A stretch of DNA of 64,000 nucleotides from Actinoplanes sp. TFC3. Its GTDB lineage: Bacteria; Actinomycetota; Actinomycetes; Mycobacteriales; Micromonosporaceae. A program made the translations under genes and the position numbers. The DNA is taken from the NCBI RefSeq assembly GCF_001553785.1, contig NZ_LOJP01000001.1, positions 4,242,769 to 4,306,768 on the forward strand, read 5' to 3'. Shown here piece after piece: positions 52,193 through 59,998 of the stretch (position 1 is the stretch's first letter; every line of letters begins with the position of its first letter). A model generated the notes under the pieces. The model had not been told where the DNA came from. It worked only from the letters and a program-made list of their open reading frames with translations, and ran no database searches.

Positions 52193-53884
52193 CTACCGGT
52201 AGTGGCGGACCTGGCCCACGATGGGAGCCAGGCCGAGCAGAAACAGGCCCTGCAGCGCGACAACGCTGCCGAGGTAGAGCGCCGTGTCGGTCAGCGGTGC
52301 CCCCGTCTGGCCCAGTAGCGGTGCGGCGCCGAGAGCGGCACCGGCTCCGACATGGATGGCCAGCGCGGCCAGCATCGACCAGCACAGCCAGGCGAAGCGT
52401 TCGAAGCCGGCGAGCAGGAACGCCGAGTAGTAGGCGGCGGCCAGCGCGACGTGCGCTCCGATCATCACCGCGCCCGGGGCGGTGAGCCAGCCGCCTGTGT
52501 GCAGCACGGCCACCAGGATGATCCCGAGCAGCGCCGGGAAACCGAGGCAGAACAGCGTTTCCCGGCCGATCAGCCAGCGGATGGAGCGCTGGAACTCTTC
52601 GGGCCGGTGGCTGCGCCGGGTCAAGGCAACGGCGGCGGCGCGGAAACCCTCGGCCCGCCATTCCACGAAGCCCATCGCCGCGATCAGAGGCGCGGCCGAG
52701 ATGGCCACGTCGAGGCGGTTCAACAGGTACGGGGCTTCGGCGTGCAGCAGCAGGGCCGCCGAGCAGGCGCCGTACAGGGTGACGCCGGTCAGGCCACGTC
52801 GTTGCGCGCGCAGCACGGGCCGGCCGGGCAGTTCGGTTTTCGCACCGCGGTTGCGGGTGAGCAGCAGGGCCGCGGTGCAGGCGGCGGCGACCCCGCCGAT
52901 CGCGGTGCCGATCGCGACCGGGCGCGCCGCGGTGCCGTACCAGAGGTAGGCAGCCCCGCCGATGACGGCCGGCAGCATCGTCGCAACCTGCAGTCCCTCG
53001 CGGCGGTAGAAGACCAGGACCGTGCCGGCCAGTTGATAGCCGAGCTGGCCGACGGCGAGCACGACCAGCCCCCAGCCGCCGCCGAACGTGAGCACCACGA
53101 TCAGCCCGGCCAGGGCACCGGCCAGGGGCGCAGCCAGCGTCGACCACAACAGCAAGCGCGCCGACGCCCGCGGCCGGTACGCCCCGAGCAGCTTGTACGC
53201 GCCGAAGGACACGGTGCCCGCGTACATCCAGCCGACCGCGCTGGCAAACGTCAGCGCCAGCACCACGTTGCGCTGCCCGAGCACCCCGAGCACCGCCGGG
53301 AACACGGCCGCAGGCAATGCGTACAGCGGTCCGTGCGCCAGAACTCGCAGGCTGTAGCGCCAGTCGCGCACGGGTTCCTGCGGTTCGGCCAGCGCCTCGG
53401 CGGGCGGGCCCATCCGCTTGTACACCTCGACGGCGAGCGCGAACACGTCGGCGAAGCCGTACTCGACGCGGGCGATGCGGTCGGTGAACCCGTCGGCCTC
53501 CAGCGCGGCGGCCACCTGCAGAGCATCGACCGCGCGGGTCAGTGACGGGCGGATCCGGTCGACCAGCTCGTCGAGCGGGTCGGTGGAAACCCTGGGCAGC
53601 ACCACGGTGTGGGTCTGCGGGCCGTCCGCGGGTGCAGGTGGCGGTGGCGGTGGTGCCGTGCCGTCCGGGCGCGCGGGACCGGCCGGGGCGCGACGGCGTC
53701 CCTGCTTCGGGATGGGCAGCCGCTCGGTGCGCTCGCCGACCTCGATCCGGATGGTCCGGCCCCCCACATCGAGGGTGCCGGGCTCCAGGCGCACGGTCTG
53801 CTCGCCGACGTTGATGCGGCGGGTCTCATCGGGGTCGGCGAGGTCGATGCGCTGGGTTTCGTTGGGGTCGGTGACCTCGGTCAT
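52193..53884 (-). CDS. PelG-like polytopic membrane protein with soluble N-terminal extension
   Basis: A protein of 563 residues. The first 90 hold short repeats (TQRIDLADPDETRRINVGE, RTIRIEVGERTERLPI) and a Pro-rich linker, all soluble; residues about 100-175 are a helical region. From about 185 there are 11-12 membrane segments (LYALPAAVFPAVLGVLG, LLWSTLAAPLAGALAGLIVV, LIAAMGFVEWRAEGFR). Size, topology and the overlap with a PelF-like gene fit PelG, a putative flippase of the MOP/MFS type for Pel polymer export. Sequence identity to PelG is not obvious by eye, so this rests on context. Confidence 0.62.
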   Translation of the reverse strand: MTEVTDPNETQRIDLADPDETRRINVGEQTVRLEPGTLDVGGRTIRIEVGERTERLPIPKQGRRRAPAGPARPDGTAPPPPPPAPADGPQTHTVVLPRVSTDPLDELVDRIRPSLTRAVDALQVAAALEADGFTDRIARVEYGFADVFALAVEVYKRMGPPAEALAEPQEPVRDWRYSLRVLAHGPLYALPAAVFPAVLGVLGQRNVVLALTFASAVGWMYAGTVSFGAYKLLGAYRPRASARLLLWSTLAAPLAGALAGLIVVLTFGGGWGLVVLAVGQLGYQLAGTVLVFYRREGLQVATMLPAVIGGAAYLWYGTAARPVAIGTAIGGVAAACTAALLLTRNRGAKTELPGRPVLRAQRRGLTGVTLYGACSAALLLHAEAPYLLNRLDVAISAAPLIAAMGFVEWRAEGFRAAAVALTRRSHRPEEFQRSIRWLIGRETLFCLGFPALLGIILVAVLHTGGWLTAPGAVMIGAHVALAAAYYSAFLLAGFERFAWLCWSMLAALAIHVGAGAALGAAPLLGQTGAPLTDTALYLGSVVALQGLFLLGLAPIVGQVRHYR

Positions 53885-55407
53885 CGGGGCCCCCGGAACA
53901 GGGTGCTGGGCGCGGGCACGCGGCCCTGGGCGGGCTCGCGCAGGTGCCGCGGCGCCTCGGGCGCATCCAGCGGCGTGGCCAGGCCCTCGTACACGTTGCG
54001 GTACATCTCCAGCGACTGCTTGAGCGTGAAGTGCTCAAGCACGCGCTGGCGGGCGGCGTACCCCAGGTTGAACCGCAAGTCGTTGTCCCTCAACAGCTTG
54101 ATGCACGCCTCGGCCACCGCGGCGTGGTCGCGCGGGGCCACCACGATGCCGGTCTCGCCGACCGCCTCCGCCACCCCGCCGACGTTGGTGCACACCGTCG
54201 GGCGCCCGCACGCCATCGCCTCCACGACCGTGTACGGAAAGCCTTCGGAGATGCTGGTGAGCGCCACGATGCTGCCGGCGTGGTAGGCGTCGACAGCGTT
54301 GCCGATGCGGCCCTCCAGCACGGCCGCGCCGTCGAGCCCGAGTTCCTTGATCAACCGCTCGCAGGATTCGTGGTAGATCCGGTTGACTGCGGGCGTACCC
54401 CCGAAGATGCGCAAGCGGGCCGCCGGGATCTGCTTGCGCACCAGAGCGAAAGCCCGGATCAGCGTGTGCAGGTCCTTCAGCGGGTCGATGCGGCCCATGA
54501 ACGAGATCGTCGGCACCTCGGGCTCCGAGGATGCCTGCGGGAACTCGGCCGGCTCGACGCCGTTGTACATGGTCCACATGCGTTCCGGGTCGGCGCCGTT
54601 GTGCAACTGCCAGCGCCGGTTGTACGCCGAGTGCGGGGCCAGCACGTCGGTGATCAGGTAAGCCGCGCCGGCCAGCGAGCGGAAGAAGCTCAGCGCCAGC
54701 ACCCGCACCGCGTGCGACGCGTCGTCATGCAGGTAGGAGATGTAGCGTTCGCGCAGGTAGATGCCGTGCTCGCTCATCACCAGCGGGGTGCCGTTGCGCC
54801 ACTTGGCGGCCATCCCGACCAGCGTTGACAGCCCGTTCATGGAGGAGTGCACGATGTCGGCCTCGACCACCGGGGCGCTCAGCGGGCGCAGCATGTGCTC
54901 GATCAGCCAGGCCGCCTGGATGGCATCGGCCACGGTCGGCGCCGGGGCGGTCTGCTCGACGCGCAGGTCCCGCCACGCGTCGAGCATCATGCCCAGTGCC
55001 TGATTGGAGACCAGCGCGGCGCTCAGGTCACCACCGTCGGCGGCGTACTCGTACAGCCCGCGCAGGGCGAGCAGGAACAGGCTGCGGCTGACCGCACCCT
55101 GGTCCGAGGCGGTGGTCTCGAGCGGGGTGACCAGCGCGCGCAGGAACACCTCGTACGACTCGGTGAACGCTGCGCCCGGCCGGTCCCCCGCGCCGAGGCG
55201 TCCCGGGCGCGCCCCCCACAGCGGGATGGAGTGCACCTGGTCCAGGTTGGCGGGCGGGGCGAAGACGGGTTTCTCCTTGCCGTCCACGGTGAGCGCGACG
55301 ACTTCCCAGCGGTAATCCGGGATGCCGCGGATGAGCTGTTCGCACCAAATGCTCACCCCGCCCATCGCGTAGGGGTACGTCCCCTCCGACACCAGTGCGA
55401 TCCGCAC
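53881..55407 (-). CDS. pelF: PelF-like GT4 glycosyltransferase
   Basis: A protein of 508 residues. The N-terminus RIALVSEGTYPYAMGGVSIW and the segment VMSEHGIYLRERYISYL (HGIYLRER at 214-221) are hallmarks of PelF, the cytosolic polymerase of Pel that uses UDP-GalNAc. The GT4 end carries ISFMGRIDPLKDLHTLIRAF and the EX7E-type EGFPYTVVEAMACG. GTG at 55407 is used with GGAGG 10 nt upstream. It follows the deacetylase gene by 30 nt and overlaps the PelG-like gene by 4 nt. The donor sugar is inferred from the family. Confidence 0.88.
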   Translation of the reverse strand: MRIALVSEGTYPYAMGGVSIWCEQLIRGIPDYRWEVVALTVDGKEKPVFAPPANLDQVHSIPLWGARPGRLGAGDRPGAAFTESYEVFLRALVTPLETTASDQGAVSRSLFLLALRGLYEYAADGGDLSAALVSNQALGMMLDAWRDLRVEQTAPAPTVADAIQAAWLIEHMLRPLSAPVVEADIVHSSMNGLSTLVGMAAKWRNGTPLVMSEHGIYLRERYISYLHDDASHAVRVLALSFFRSLAGAAYLITDVLAPHSAYNRRWQLHNGADPERMWTMYNGVEPAEFPQASSEPEVPTISFMGRIDPLKDLHTLIRAFALVRKQIPAARLRIFGGTPAVNRIYHESCERLIKELGLDGAAVLEGRIGNAVDAYHAGSIVALTSISEGFPYTVVEAMACGRPTVCTNVGGVAEAVGETGIVVAPRDHAAVAEACIKLLRDNDLRFNLGYAARQRVLEHFTLKQSLEMYRNVYEGLATPLDAPEAPRHLREPAQGRVPAPSTLFRGPR

Positions 55408-55437
55408 GTGAAACCCGCCTCCCCCGTCCACGGTGAC

Positions 55438-57573
55438 TCAGAGCCGCGGAGCCGCGGAGAGAGTCACTGCCGTGTTCGCTGTCAGGGCCACCGGACCCGA
55501 GACGTCGCTGCCGTACGCCGTGGCCGCCGCGCTCTGCACCCCGCTGAGCTGGATGGTGCCGGTCAGCGGCGAGGTCACCGTGACGGTGCCGGTCGAGCGG
55601 TCGTAGACCGGATCGGCCCCGGCGGCGCGCTGCGCGAAGTGCGCGTTGCGCAGCGAGGTGTAGGCCCCCAGCGCCGACCAGTCGAGGTTGACCAGCGGCG
55701 TGGCGTACAGCGAGTCGTACTTGGTGACGACGTTCTCCACCCAGTCGCCGACCAGGCTCTTACCGGCGTTGTAGTCACGCACGTTGGCGATGTGGAACGT
55801 GTGCGTGTTGACCGAGCCGGCCGCCACGTGCTGCAGGCCGATACCCGCCTCGTAGTCCAGGATCTGGGCGTACGTACGGTTGGTCGGCCAGTACGGGAAC
55901 TTGCCGTCCGGGCCGTAGAAGGAGTTGTAGAAAGCGGTTTCCTCATCCGGCGTGGTGGTGTGGTACGCGATGTTTGTCGGCCAGTCCGGGACCACCTGCA
56001 GGCTCGGCTCCAGCGGGTGCACGATGCTGGTGTTGAAGTTCGCCGGCACGTGGCTGGCGAAGGACATGTTGCCGTGCAGGTACTTCACACCCAGGTTCTT
56101 GGCGGCCTGCAGCAGGTTCGGGTTCGAGCCCTGCAACCCGTGATCGACCGGCACACCCGTGTCGTCGTCGGGGTCATCGGTGTACACGCCCAGACCCGAG
56201 TATTCCGGGGTCTTCAGCACATCGTTGGGCACGCTGAGACCGGCGGAGTTCGCAGCGGCCCGGTTGTCGTTGATCTCGGCGTAGGTGGTGGCGTACGTGG
56301 TCGAGTTGAGCTCGTAGTGGTTGAGCGTGTGGTTGATCCACCGGAAGTGCGTGGCCAGGCACTTGCTCGTCGCGGTCAGCTGGGTGGCGTCGCCGTTCGG
56401 GCTGCACTGGTTGCCGGCGAACGGGTCGATGTCGGCGCCGTTGAACGCGAGGTTGTAGGTGAACGAACTCGCCTGCGGGTGCGTGGTGCGCAGCGCGGTC
56501 TGGTGGTTGTCCAGGTTCACCATGTCGTGCGCGGAGACCTGGAAGCCGGGGTCGTACTCAACGTGGCCGTCGGCGTAGTAGTGGTCGGAGGTGTTGAACC
56601 AGTCGTCGATGTCGACGTTGAGGAAGTGGCGCTGCTCGCCGAGGAACATGCCCTTGGTGGCCCACCGCACGACGCCGTAGACGAGCAGATCGGACTGCAA
56701 CAGGTACTGGTTGAGGGTGAAGGTCAGGGCCAGCCGCTCCCGGCCGTCGGTGCTGGTGGTACGAACCCCGAGCACGTTGGTGCCGTCGGTGAGCGTGGAC
56801 TGGGCGTTGCAGCCGGGCTTGATGGCGGTCTTGTAGACGTAGGACTGCACCACCGGGATGGTGGCGCCGGCCTTGAGGTAGTCGAAGACGCCGGCTCCGG
56901 CCGCGGTGAAGTTCACGTTCAGCGGGGTGTCGCCGACGGAGGTCTCGCTGTTGGAGGTCAGGCAGTAGTCCTCGGGCCAGGTGCCGTAGCTGGTGTAGAG
57001 CGCGGCTTGGCGGACGCCGAAGTTGCGCTCGTACGCCCAGAGGATGTTCCACTCGCCGCTGTCGAGGCCGTTGAGGAACGCGCCGCCGGAGGAGTAGACG
57101 AGCATGCTGTTGGTCAGCAGGATCGCGTTGTACTTGCCGACACCGTCGCCGCGTACCAGCGTGTTCGTGGTCAGCGCGGTGTCGGCGCTGTAGAGCACGT
57201 CGTAGGAGGCACCGAGCCGGTCGAGCGTGGTCTTGTACGTGGGCACGCCGAAGTCGCTGGTATCGGTGGCGATGACCAGCGCGCGCAGGCCGACCTGGTC
57301 GTTGAGACCGGCCGCCGCGGCCTTCGCGGGCGCTTTCGGCGTGGCTGTCCTGGGCGCAGTCAGAGCCACCTTGCCGGTGCGCTTGGGCAGCGCGGCGGGC
57401 GGCGTCACCTTGGGCGGTGCGACCTGGCCGTAGCCGGGCACCTGCGGCGCGGGGGTGCGCAACGGCGGCTTGGCGCCCGCCGCGGCCGGCGAGGCGACCA
57501 CGAGGGCGCTCGCGCACAACGCGGCGATGAGGGTGCGCAACCCTCGGCGATGGACGGGACGGGCAGGAGCCAT
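55438..57573 (-). CDS. secreted polysaccharide deacetylase, Agd3/CE18-like
   Basis: A protein of 711 residues. Signal peptide (about 10-33), a Pro/Ala/Lys linker, a flavodoxin-like N-terminal domain (LRALVIATDTSDFGVP, KYNAILLTNSMLVY), a beta domain, then a deacetylase barrel with HFLNVDIDDWF (Asp pair at 321-324) and HTLNH (415-419), the metal motifs of NodB-type deacetylases. The order and length match Agd3, the fungal deacetylase of galactosaminogalactan (CE18). It would remove acetyl groups from GalNAc outside the cell. ATG at 57573 has GGAGG 8 nt upstream. It heads the operon. Confidence 0.75.
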   Translation of the reverse strand: MAPARPVHRRGLRTLIAALCASALVVASPAAAGAKPPLRTPAPQVPGYGQVAPPKVTPPAALPKRTGKVALTAPRTATPKAPAKAAAAGLNDQVGLRALVIATDTSDFGVPTYKTTLDRLGASYDVLYSADTALTTNTLVRGDGVGKYNAILLTNSMLVYSSGGAFLNGLDSGEWNILWAYERNFGVRQAALYTSYGTWPEDYCLTSNSETSVGDTPLNVNFTAAGAGVFDYLKAGATIPVVQSYVYKTAIKPGCNAQSTLTDGTNVLGVRTTSTDGRERLALTFTLNQYLLQSDLLVYGVVRWATKGMFLGEQRHFLNVDIDDWFNTSDHYYADGHVEYDPGFQVSAHDMVNLDNHQTALRTTHPQASSFTYNLAFNGADIDPFAGNQCSPNGDATQLTATSKCLATHFRWINHTLNHYELNSTTYATTYAEINDNRAAANSAGLSVPNDVLKTPEYSGLGVYTDDPDDDTGVPVDHGLQGSNPNLLQAAKNLGVKYLHGNMSFASHVPANFNTSIVHPLEPSLQVVPDWPTNIAYHTTTPDEETAFYNSFYGPDGKFPYWPTNRTYAQILDYEAGIGLQHVAAGSVNTHTFHIANVRDYNAGKSLVGDWVENVVTKYDSLYATPLVNLDWSALGAYTSLRNAHFAQRAAGADPVYDRSTGTVTVTSPLTGTIQLSGVQSAAATAYGSDVSGPVALTANTAVTLSAAPRL

Positions 57574-57652
57574 CAGGCGACCTCCACGACAGAGTCGGTG
57601 CGACGATGGGGCGGGAGACAATGGGCTGCAGTGCTTGCGAGCCGACGGCGAG

Positions 57653-57669
57653 TCTAAGAGAAATTTAAG
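57653..57669 (-). promoter_or_regulatory. direct-repeat motif, copy 3
   Basis: On the minus strand CTTAAA-TTTCT-CTTAGA, half-sites 11 nt apart, 80 bp before the ATG of the CE18-like gene. Aligned on the same strand with the copy at 45914-45930 it shares the core YTTAAR-KTTCT-YTTARR, and the distance to the start codon is nearly the same (80 and 81 bp). Confidence 0.5.
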
Positions 57670-57980
57670 GTTCTCCGAGCCCGCAAACGGCTGTCTCCAG
57701 AATGACTATTGATGCAGTTGCGCGGCACTGTCCACAGTGATAGCCGCGTGGCGCGACCGGCGCCCGCGGTTGGTTTGCCTGCCTCGCGCATCGGGCTGAC
57801 TAGCGCATTTCCCGGGATCCGCTTAATGCGCTGTTAATAAACCGCTCGCCTACTCACAGCCATCGGAGATCACCGCTGCGTTACTGTCGACCGTCGCGGA
57901 TGTCCACATCGGTCCGCCTTGAGGCGAACCGACGGTATCGTCTGGTTCTCCGGGTGCCGTCAAAACGGTCCAGAGTAGAG

Positions 57981-58009
57981 CGCGGCGCGCCGGTAATCGG
58001 CGCGCCGCG
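57981..58009 (-). terminator. terminator of the thaumatin-CBM13 gene
   Basis: A perfect 12-bp stem, CGCGGCGCGCCG (57981-57992) with CGGCGCGCCGCG (57998-58009), loop GTAAT, 34 nt beyond the stop of the minus-strand gene. There is no T-run. Confidence 0.7.
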
Positions 58010-58043
58010 ATCTTGATTCGGTTATTACGTTGTTGTCTTACCT

Positions 58044-59255
58044 TTAGACGCGGTGCCACTTCTGGTTGGCGAAACCGTTGCACGTCCAGATATTCAGCGG
58101 CGCACCATTCGCACCGTTCCAGCCGCCGATGTCAAGACACTTGTTCGAGCCAATGTTCACGATGTCGCCGGCCCCCGAGATCGCCCACTTCTGGGCCCCG
58201 GTTCCATTGCAGGTGTAGAGCTGCACCCAGCCCCCGTCTGCGGTGGAGGCATCGGCCACGTCTACACATTTCCCGCCGATCCGGATGCTGCCGTCGGCGG
58301 CGAAGGTGAACTTCTGCATCGGCCCGTTCCAGCAGTCCCACATGGTCAGCCGGATCCGGTCGGAGTACTGCCCGTTGGGTACGTCGACGCACTTGCCGTT
58401 CCAGTCGCTGACGATCTCCTTGGCCGTACCCGGGTCGGGCGTGGTGGGCGGGTTCGTCGGCGGCGTGGTGGGCGGCGGGGTGGCGCCGTTGCCGTGGAAC
58501 GTCACCGTGAAGCCGCTGCACTCCTTGCAGTTGTACATGACCTGGTTGCCGGGCTCGGTATCGTGTTTGGACCAGCTGTACGCCCGCGGGCACGCCGCCT
58601 TGATCGCCTGGCTGTAGTCGGTGACCGCGTCCCGGTTCGGGTTGGTGCACAACAGCGGCTGGCCCTGGGCGTCGCGGGTCAAATAGGCCTGCGGGCACGC
58701 GTTCAGCAGCGGCTTGGCGCAGCCGGCCTCGGCACAGTACTGCGATCCCGGCGCCGGCGGTGGCGACCCGCTGGGCGTGATGGTGATCGGCAGCGACACC
58801 GCGTTGACGTAGCTCACGTTGTACCAGGGCGCACCCCACGGGTCCGAGGGGTCGAAGTTGAACTCGGCCAGGCTCGCGTTCTGCTCGAAGTTGATCGCGC
58901 AGTGGTCAGCGGCGTTGCCGCAGTCACCGACCTGGCAGTGGAACGTGCTGCCCGAGTTGCCGGCGCACCGCTGACGGGCGAAGAACTTGCCCCGCCAGTG
59001 GTTCGGGTACGAGTTCTCCGGGATGACGATCGTCGCCGACTGACCGGGGTCCAGGATCGGCAGCCGGGAGAAGTTCACCGACTCGTCGTAGTTGACAGTG
59101 CTGCCGACCCAGATCTTCTCGGTGCTGGCATTGACGAACGTGACGGTGTGCTCGGCGGCCGCGTGGGCCGCGGGGCTGCCGGCAATCAGGCCCGCGGCAA
59201 TCGTCGCGAGCAAGGCGAACACGGACAACAAGGTGCGTTTGCTGTTCACAGACAT
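58044..59255 (-). CDS. secreted thaumatin-like protein with ricin-type lectin domain (CBM13)
   Basis: A protein of 403 residues. Signal peptide (about 8-32, ending SPAAHAA). Residues about 35-265 have the thaumatin pattern: HTVTFVNASTEKIWVGS, paired Cys such as QRCAGNSG and CGNAADHCAINF, then ACPQAYLTRD and ACPRAYSWSKHD, the bacterial/fungal form of the TLP end. After a Pro/Thr linker, residues about 280-403 are a ricin beta-trefoil (GKCVDVPNGQYSDRIRLTMWDC, three QxW-like repeats, last FANQKWHRV). TLPs can bind or cut beta-1,3-glucans, so an antifungal role is possible. ATG at 59255 has no ribosome site. Confidence 0.85.
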   Translation of the reverse strand: MSVNSKRTLLSVFALLATIAAGLIAGSPAAHAAAEHTVTFVNASTEKIWVGSTVNYDESVNFSRLPILDPGQSATIVIPENSYPNHWRGKFFARQRCAGNSGSTFHCQVGDCGNAADHCAINFEQNASLAEFNFDPSDPWGAPWYNVSYVNAVSLPITITPSGSPPPAPGSQYCAEAGCAKPLLNACPQAYLTRDAQGQPLLCTNPNRDAVTDYSQAIKAACPRAYSWSKHDTEPGNQVMYNCKECSGFTVTFHGNGATPPPTTPPTNPPTTPDPGTAKEIVSDWNGKCVDVPNGQYSDRIRLTMWDCWNGPMQKFTFAADGSIRIGGKCVDVADASTADGGWVQLYTCNGTGAQKWAISGAGDIVNIGSNKCLDIGGWNGANGAPLNIWTCNGFANQKWHRV

Positions 59256-59302
59256 TGATGTTAAGCGATGTTTGACCCGGTGAGAACGGGGAGCGCACAG
59301 CA

Positions 59303-59337
59303 AGAGGCCGTGCGGGCAAACGCCCTGCACGGCCTCT
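59303..59337 (-). terminator. terminator of the pit operon
   Basis: AGAGGCCGTGCGGGC pairs with GCCCTGCACGGCCTCT, 15 bp with one bulged base, loop AAAC. It starts 22 nt beyond the stop of the DUF3349 gene on the minus strand and separates the operon from the thaumatin-like gene. Confidence 0.75.
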
Positions 59338-59358
59338 CCTCGGATGGTTGCGGTCAGC

Positions 59359-59670
59359 TCACTCGGGCGGGTCGGCCAGCGGCCAGCCGCCGGCGGCCAG
59401 GTGCGCCGAGACGCGCACCACGTCCTCGGGGCTGGCGGTCTGCAGTACCGACGCGTTGACCATCGCCTCGATGTCCTCGCTGGTGATCGGGTCGCTGCCG
59501 TCGGACTGGGCCGCCAGGTCGACGGCGATCTTGCGTACCTCGTCCTCGGAGAGCTTGCGCCGCAGCACGCCAAGCAGGACGACGTAGTCCTGGCGCGGCA
59601 CGCCGGTCGGGTACCCCGCCCGCAGCCACTCCACCGCCCGGGTCATGAAGTTGGATCGGGTCTCACTCAT
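59359..59670 (-). CDS. DUF3349 family protein
   Basis: A protein of 103 residues. The signature RAGYPTGVPRQDYVVLLGVLRRKLSEDEV matches DUF3349, a small helical family of actinobacteria with no known function; its spaced pattern is seen at residues 18-46. No signal or membrane segment. It follows the small membrane protein by 6 nt in the pit operon, and this neighbourhood is the only clue to a role in phosphate transport. Confidence 0.85.
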   Translation of the reverse strand: MSETRSNFMTRAVEWLRAGYPTGVPRQDYVVLLGVLRRKLSEDEVRKIAVDLAAQSDGSDPITSEDIEAMVNASVLQTASPEDVVRVSAHLAAGGWPLADPPE

Positions 59671-59676
59671 GACGCC

Positions 59677-59985
59677 TCACTTGTCGACGATCGTCGGGAA
59701 CACGTGCTCGAAGCTCAGCGCCTTGCCGAAGCCGCTGGCCACGATGAACGTGATACCGAGGACCACGCCGAGCAGCACCACCGCGAACAGCACCCAGGCG
59801 AGCACCTTGCCGGCCGGGTTGGCCGCCGGACCAGCGCCCGCGCCGTGCACCTCGGCATCGCCACCGGCCCCCCAGGCCAGCGAGCGGATGCCCAGCGCGA
59901 ACAGCGCCGGCAGGCCGGCTCCGAGGATGACCCCGGCCAGCAGCACCTTCCACGCGCCCTCGAGGGCGAAACCTACGTTGTGCAT
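59677..59985 (-). CDS. small membrane protein of the pit operon
   Basis: A protein of 102 residues with two membrane segments (WKVLLAGVILGAGLPALFALGI and VLAWVLFAVVLLGVVLGITFIVA) joined by a Gly/Ala loop, and a short end (FEHVFPTIVDK). It lies 13 nt after pit and 6 nt before the DUF3349 gene. It is a candidate accessory protein of the transporter. No family recognised. Confidence 0.75.
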   Translation of the reverse strand: MHNVGFALEGAWKVLLAGVILGAGLPALFALGIRSLAWGAGGDAEVHGAGAGPAANPAGKVLAWVLFAVVLLGVVLGITFIVASGFGKALSFEHVFPTIVDK

Positions 59986-59998
59986 TGTCGTCCGCCTC

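Larger units (their letters stand above)
57574..58043. promoter_or_regulatory. 470-bp upstream region of the exopolysaccharide operon
   Basis: No gene is seen. On the minus strand it should hold the promoter of the nine-gene operon. A direct-repeat motif lies at 57653-57669. The stretch 57820-57850 is AT-rich for this genome (CGCTTAATGCG and TTAATAAA). At the far end (57981-58009) is the terminator of the gene at 58044. The long leader leaves room for further control. Confidence 0.5.

Noticed and set aside
54847-57657. 936-residue open frame on the plus strand over the deacetylase and PelF genes
   Set aside because: A Val/Arg/Gly-rich antisense shadow with no motif; the minus-strand genes are clear.
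57850-58083. Short minus-strand frame upstream of the deacetylase gene
   Set aside because: Spans the terminator hairpin of the neighbouring gene and has no coding signs.
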